DNA from: Halorhodospira sp.
GTDB lineage: Bacteria; Pseudomonadota; Gammaproteobacteria; Nitrococcales; Halorhodospiraceae
Assembly: GCA_007121755.1 (NCBI GenBank)
Contig: SKJZ01000081.1
Span: 1 to 9,006 of the forward strand
Length of the DNA stretch: 9,006 nucleotides
Reading direction: 5' to 3'
Part shown: piece after piece, positions 7,044 through 9,006 of the stretch
Layout: every line of letters begins with the position of its first letter
Numbering within the stretch: the stretch's first letter is position 1
Translations under genes and position numbers: made by a program
The notes under the pieces: generated by a model
What the model was told of the DNA's origin: nothing
Database searches by the model: none
The model's input: the letters and a program-made list of their open reading frames with translations, nothing else

Positions 7044-7119
7044 AAAAAAAAGCCAGGGAATACCTACGGCGACCGCCTGATCGGCTAGCTCGCCGGCCGG
7101 TATTCGCTGGCTTTTTTTT
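7044..7119. terminator. Long hairpin flanked by A8 and T8: bidirectional terminator or attenuator
   Basis: Bases 7044-7064 pair with 7099-7119 over 20 of 21 positions (one G-G mismatch, 7057/7106). The outer eight pairs are A8 (7044-7051) with T8 (7112-7119), and the GC-rich core includes GCCAG/CTGGC. Inside, CGGCGA (7067-7072) pairs with TCGCCG (7090-7095). On either strand the RNA would be a stable stem followed by eight U, the textbook intrinsic terminator, so it could work both ways. It lies in a divergent region rather than at a gene end. It may stop an unannotated short RNA, act as an attenuator for the chemoreceptor, or be a small palindromic element. Confidence 0.75.
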
Positions 7120-7196
7120 GCCTGAAGCCGGCGGGCGCGTATGGGGGTGGCACGGCGGCGCGTGGTTCGTTTTGCATGAGAGGCGGGATGCGGCAT

Positions 7197-8954
7197 ATGA
7201 AGAATAAGCAGTCGGACAATGGTTCTCGCTCTTCGTTGAGAGGCACCTGGTCGCGGTTGAGTATCCGCTGGAAGGTCTTGATGCCGATCGCGGTCATCGG
7301 GGTGATCTCCAGCGCGGTGCTTTACTACGTGGTGACCGAGCAGCAGATCCGGCAGATCGAGCGGGCCGGGCAGGAAGAGGCGGCCGAGCTGGCCAACCAG
7401 ATCGTCACGGTCCGCGCCTACTACACCCGCCACGTTGTTGGGGCCGTCCTCGGTCGCAGCGGCATTAGCGCCCACTTCGACCATATGGAGAAGGAGGGGG
7501 TGATCCCGTTCCCGGCGACGTTGACCCACGATGTCAGCAATATCCTCTCGGCGGATCGCCACTACGATATCCGGCTCTACAGCCCGTATCCGTTCCCCAA
7601 CCGCGCCGATGAGGGCGGGCTGCACGACGAGTTCCAAGAGCGGGCGTGGACTAGCCTGCAGGAGCGGCCCGACGATGCGTACAGCGTGATCGCCGAGGGG
7701 GCGGACGGTCCGGTGGTGCGCTACGCCATCGCCGACCTGATGAGCGTGGAGGGGTGTGTGGCGTGCCACAACTCGCACCCCGATACCCCGCGCACCGGCT
7801 GGGAACTGGGCGATGTGCGCGGCGTCCTGGAGGTCGCGCTGCCCATTGGAGAGCGCGTCGCCGCGGCCCGGGGGTTGGGCAGCGCGGAGGGGATCGGCGT
7901 TCTGGCCGTGGGTGTCGGTGGCGGGGCGTTGGCCTTCGCGATCGTCGCTCTGGTTATCCTGTCGGTGACGCGGCGGGTCGACCAGGTGCGCCACAAGGTG
8001 AATACCCTGGCGGCGGGCGACCTCTCCTCGGAGCCGCTGTCGGTGGATATGCAGGACGAGGTCTCGGAGGCGGCCCAGTCCGTCAATACCATGGAGGCCC
8101 AACTGCGGGAGCTGATACAGGAGGTGATGGCCTCGGCCAAGGAGTTGACCGAGGCCGGCGCCCAGATCACCGAGTTCTCCGCCTCCACGCGGGAGAGCGC
8201 CAAGGAGCAGCGGGACGAGACCGATCAGTTGGCCACGGCGTCGAACGAGATGTCGTCGACTGCCGAGGAGGTCGCGCGCAACGCCAGCGATGCCCGTGAC
8301 GCCAGCCGTCAGGGTAAGGAACTCACGGAGGAGGGGGGGCGGCAGGCGCAGATGACGTTGGACGCGATCGAGCGGTTGAACAGCGCCATCACCTCCACTG
8401 CCGAGCGTATCCGTGGGTTGGAGGAGGAGAGCGACGCCATCGGCACGGTGATCGACGTGATCAGCGAGATCACCGAGCAGACCAATCTGCTGGCGCTCAA
8501 CGCGGCCATCGAGGCGGCCCGCGCCGGTGACAGTGGCCGCGGTTTCGCCGTGGTGGCGGACGAGGTGCGTAAGCTGGCGACCCGCACCCAGGAGTCGACC
8601 ACTGAGATCCGCGAAAAGATCGAGGGGCTCCAACAGGGGGTCAAGAACTCCGTCGAGAGCATGACCGGCGCCACCGAGCAGGCGTCCCAGGGGCGTGATC
8701 TGACGGTGCAGACCGTGGATATTCTCAAGCAGATCAGAGAACGGAACGGCCAGATCGAGGATATGTTCTCGCTCATTGCCAGCGCCACCGAGGAGCAGAC
8801 CTCCGCGCTGGAGGAGATGAACGGTAATGTCCATCGGGTCAATGACGGCGCGGATCGGAACGACGAGCAGTCGCGGAAGGTCGCTGAGGTCAGCCACCGC
8901 CTCTCGGCGCTAACCGAGCAGATGCAGGCCAAGCTCAAGCGGTTCCGGCTCTGA
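7197..8954 (+). CDS. Methyl-accepting chemotaxis protein with periplasmic heme c (Tll0287-like/DUF3365) sensor domain
   Basis: Inner-membrane chemoreceptor of 585 residues from this start. Order: basic N-terminus; TM1 (about 27-46); periplasmic sensor (47-227); TM2 (232-256); HAMP (about 257-305, with GDLSSEPLSV); and a long helical signalling domain. The hairpin tip (424-461) carries EQTNLLALNAAIEAARAG and GRGFAVVADEVRKLA, the site that contacts CheW/CheA. The sensor has VRAYYTRHVV (72-81) and, near its end, CVACHNSH (187-194), a CxxCH motif for covalent heme c, typical of Tll0287-like (DUF3365) domains. A redox or small-gas signal is inferred. There is no C-terminal CheR-docking NWETF-like pentapeptide. 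In-frame ATGs lie at 7176, 7188 and 7197. The first has no ribosome site. AGGCGG (7181-7186) lies 10 nt before 7197, and GAGG (7180-7183) lies 4 nt before 7188, so the start may be three codons earlier. Confidence 0.92.
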   Translation: MKNKQSDNGSRSSLRGTWSRLSIRWKVLMPIAVIGVISSAVLYYVVTEQQIRQIERAGQEEAAELANQIVTVRAYYTRHVVGAVLGRSGISAHFDHMEKEGVIPFPATLTHDVSNILSADRHYDIRLYSPYPFPNRADEGGLHDEFQERAWTSLQERPDDAYSVIAEGADGPVVRYAIADLMSVEGCVACHNSHPDTPRTGWELGDVRGVLEVALPIGERVAAARGLGSAEGIGVLAVGVGGGALAFAIVALVILSVTRRVDQVRHKVNTLAAGDLSSEPLSVDMQDEVSEAAQSVNTMEAQLRELIQEVMASAKELTEAGAQITEFSASTRESAKEQRDETDQLATASNEMSSTAEEVARNASDARDASRQGKELTEEGGRQAQMTLDAIERLNSAITSTAERIRGLEEESDAIGTVIDVISEITEQTNLLALNAAIEAARAGDSGRGFAVVADEVRKLATRTQESTTEIREKIEGLQQGVKNSVESMTGATEQASQGRDLTVQTVDILKQIRERNGQIEDMFSLIASATEEQTSALEEMNGNVHRVNDGADRNDEQSRKVAEVSHRLSALTEQMQAKLKRFRL

Positions 8955-9006
8955 TGGCGGAGGGGACGGTTCCGCGGCCGCCGCGGGCGCCCCGGGAGAC
9001 GGCGGC
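8954..9006 (+). CDS. Possible start of a downstream gene (partial, runs off the window)
   Basis: An ATG at 8954 shares its A with the chemoreceptor's TGA stop (TGATG). The frame stays open for 17 codons to the window edge, beginning MAEGTVPRPPRAPRETA. The stop/start overlap is what a translationally coupled gene would look like. The peptide is too short to recognise, proline- and arginine-rich as random frames in such GC-rich DNA often are, and no clear ribosome site precedes it. Confidence 0.3.
   Translation, partial: MAEGTVPRPPRAPRETA

Larger units (their letters stand above)
6771..7196. other. Divergent intergenic region between the SAP gene and the chemoreceptor
   Basis: About 425 bp with no convincing gene. 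It holds, left to right, the SAP gene's ribosome site and promoter candidate, an AT-richer patch (6856-6875), a plus-strand -10-like TAGACT (6951-6956), a short acag microsatellite (6971-6983), and the long A8/T8 hairpin (7044-7119). After the hairpin come 77 bp before the chosen chemoreceptor start, with no strong promoter. A 95-codon open frame at 6920-7207 reads straight through the hairpin and lacks a ribosome site or any known motif, so it is not called. Confidence 0.7.

Noticed and set aside
7148..7161. TGGCACG resembling a sigma-54 -24 element before the chemoreceptor
   Set aside because: The -24 half is a perfect match, but the GC of the -12 half is one base too close and the TT before it is missing.
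7176..7196. Chemoreceptor start at the first in-frame ATG, 7176
   Set aside because: No Shine-Dalgarno sequence precedes it. The purine-rich stretch lies downstream and fits 7188 or 7197 better.
6920..7207. 95-codon plus-strand open frame in the divergent region
   Set aside because: It runs through the A8/T8 hairpin, overlaps the chemoreceptor start, lacks a ribosome site and has no recognisable motif.
6942..8897. 651-codon minus-strand open frame over the chemoreceptor
   Set aside because: Antisense to a clear chemoreceptor; repetitive Leu/Arg/Gly/His composition and no recognisable motif.

Overview
The window is GC-rich (the coding parts look close to 70% G+C by eye) and reads as a piece of a gammaproteobacterial chromosome. 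The main reason is the acyl-CoA dehydrogenase at 3711-6128. It is a full-length, membrane-anchored FadE of the E. coli type (805 residues, with the family's conserved blocks in order), a form typical of Gammaproteobacteria. The genus cannot be fixed from this sequence alone. No RNA gene, insertion sequence, integrase or CRISPR array was recognised.

Layout. (1) Bases 1-154 are an intergenic leader with a 15-bp sequence repeated in tandem (53-67 and 69-83) and a weak promoter-like site. (2) Bases 155-6128 are a tightly packed plus-strand fatty-acid beta-oxidation operon. It holds a FadN-type fused 3-hydroxyacyl-CoA dehydrogenase/enoyl-CoA hydratase, a FadA-type thiolase (4-bp ATGA overlap) and FadE (10-bp overlap). 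Together these cover the four chemical steps of the spiral: FadE makes the enoyl-CoA, the fusion protein hydrates and oxidises it, and the thiolase releases acetyl-CoA. No acyl-CoA synthetase or transcriptional regulator is present in the window. (3) 43 bp after fadE, 6172-6528 encodes a small coiled-coil protein with one C-terminal membrane anchor. (4) On the minus strand, 6561-6770 encodes a small SAP/Rho-N-like protein with a four-cysteine tail, convergent with the previous gene. (5) Bases 6771-7196 are a noncoding divergent region with a long hairpin (7044-7119) flanked by A8 and T8, which looks like a bidirectional terminator or attenuator. (6) Bases 7197-8954 encode a chemoreceptor whose periplasmic Tll0287-like (DUF3365) domain carries a CxxCH heme c motif. 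A possible next ORF begins at 8954 and runs off the window.

The fad operon is a catabolic unit. The chemoreceptor is a separate transcription unit, probably sensing redox state or a gas through covalent heme. The most interesting items are the heme chemoreceptor, the long A8/T8 hairpin just upstream of it, and the small SAP/Cys4 protein. All functions are inferred from sequence motifs and memory of the families; no database search was possible.
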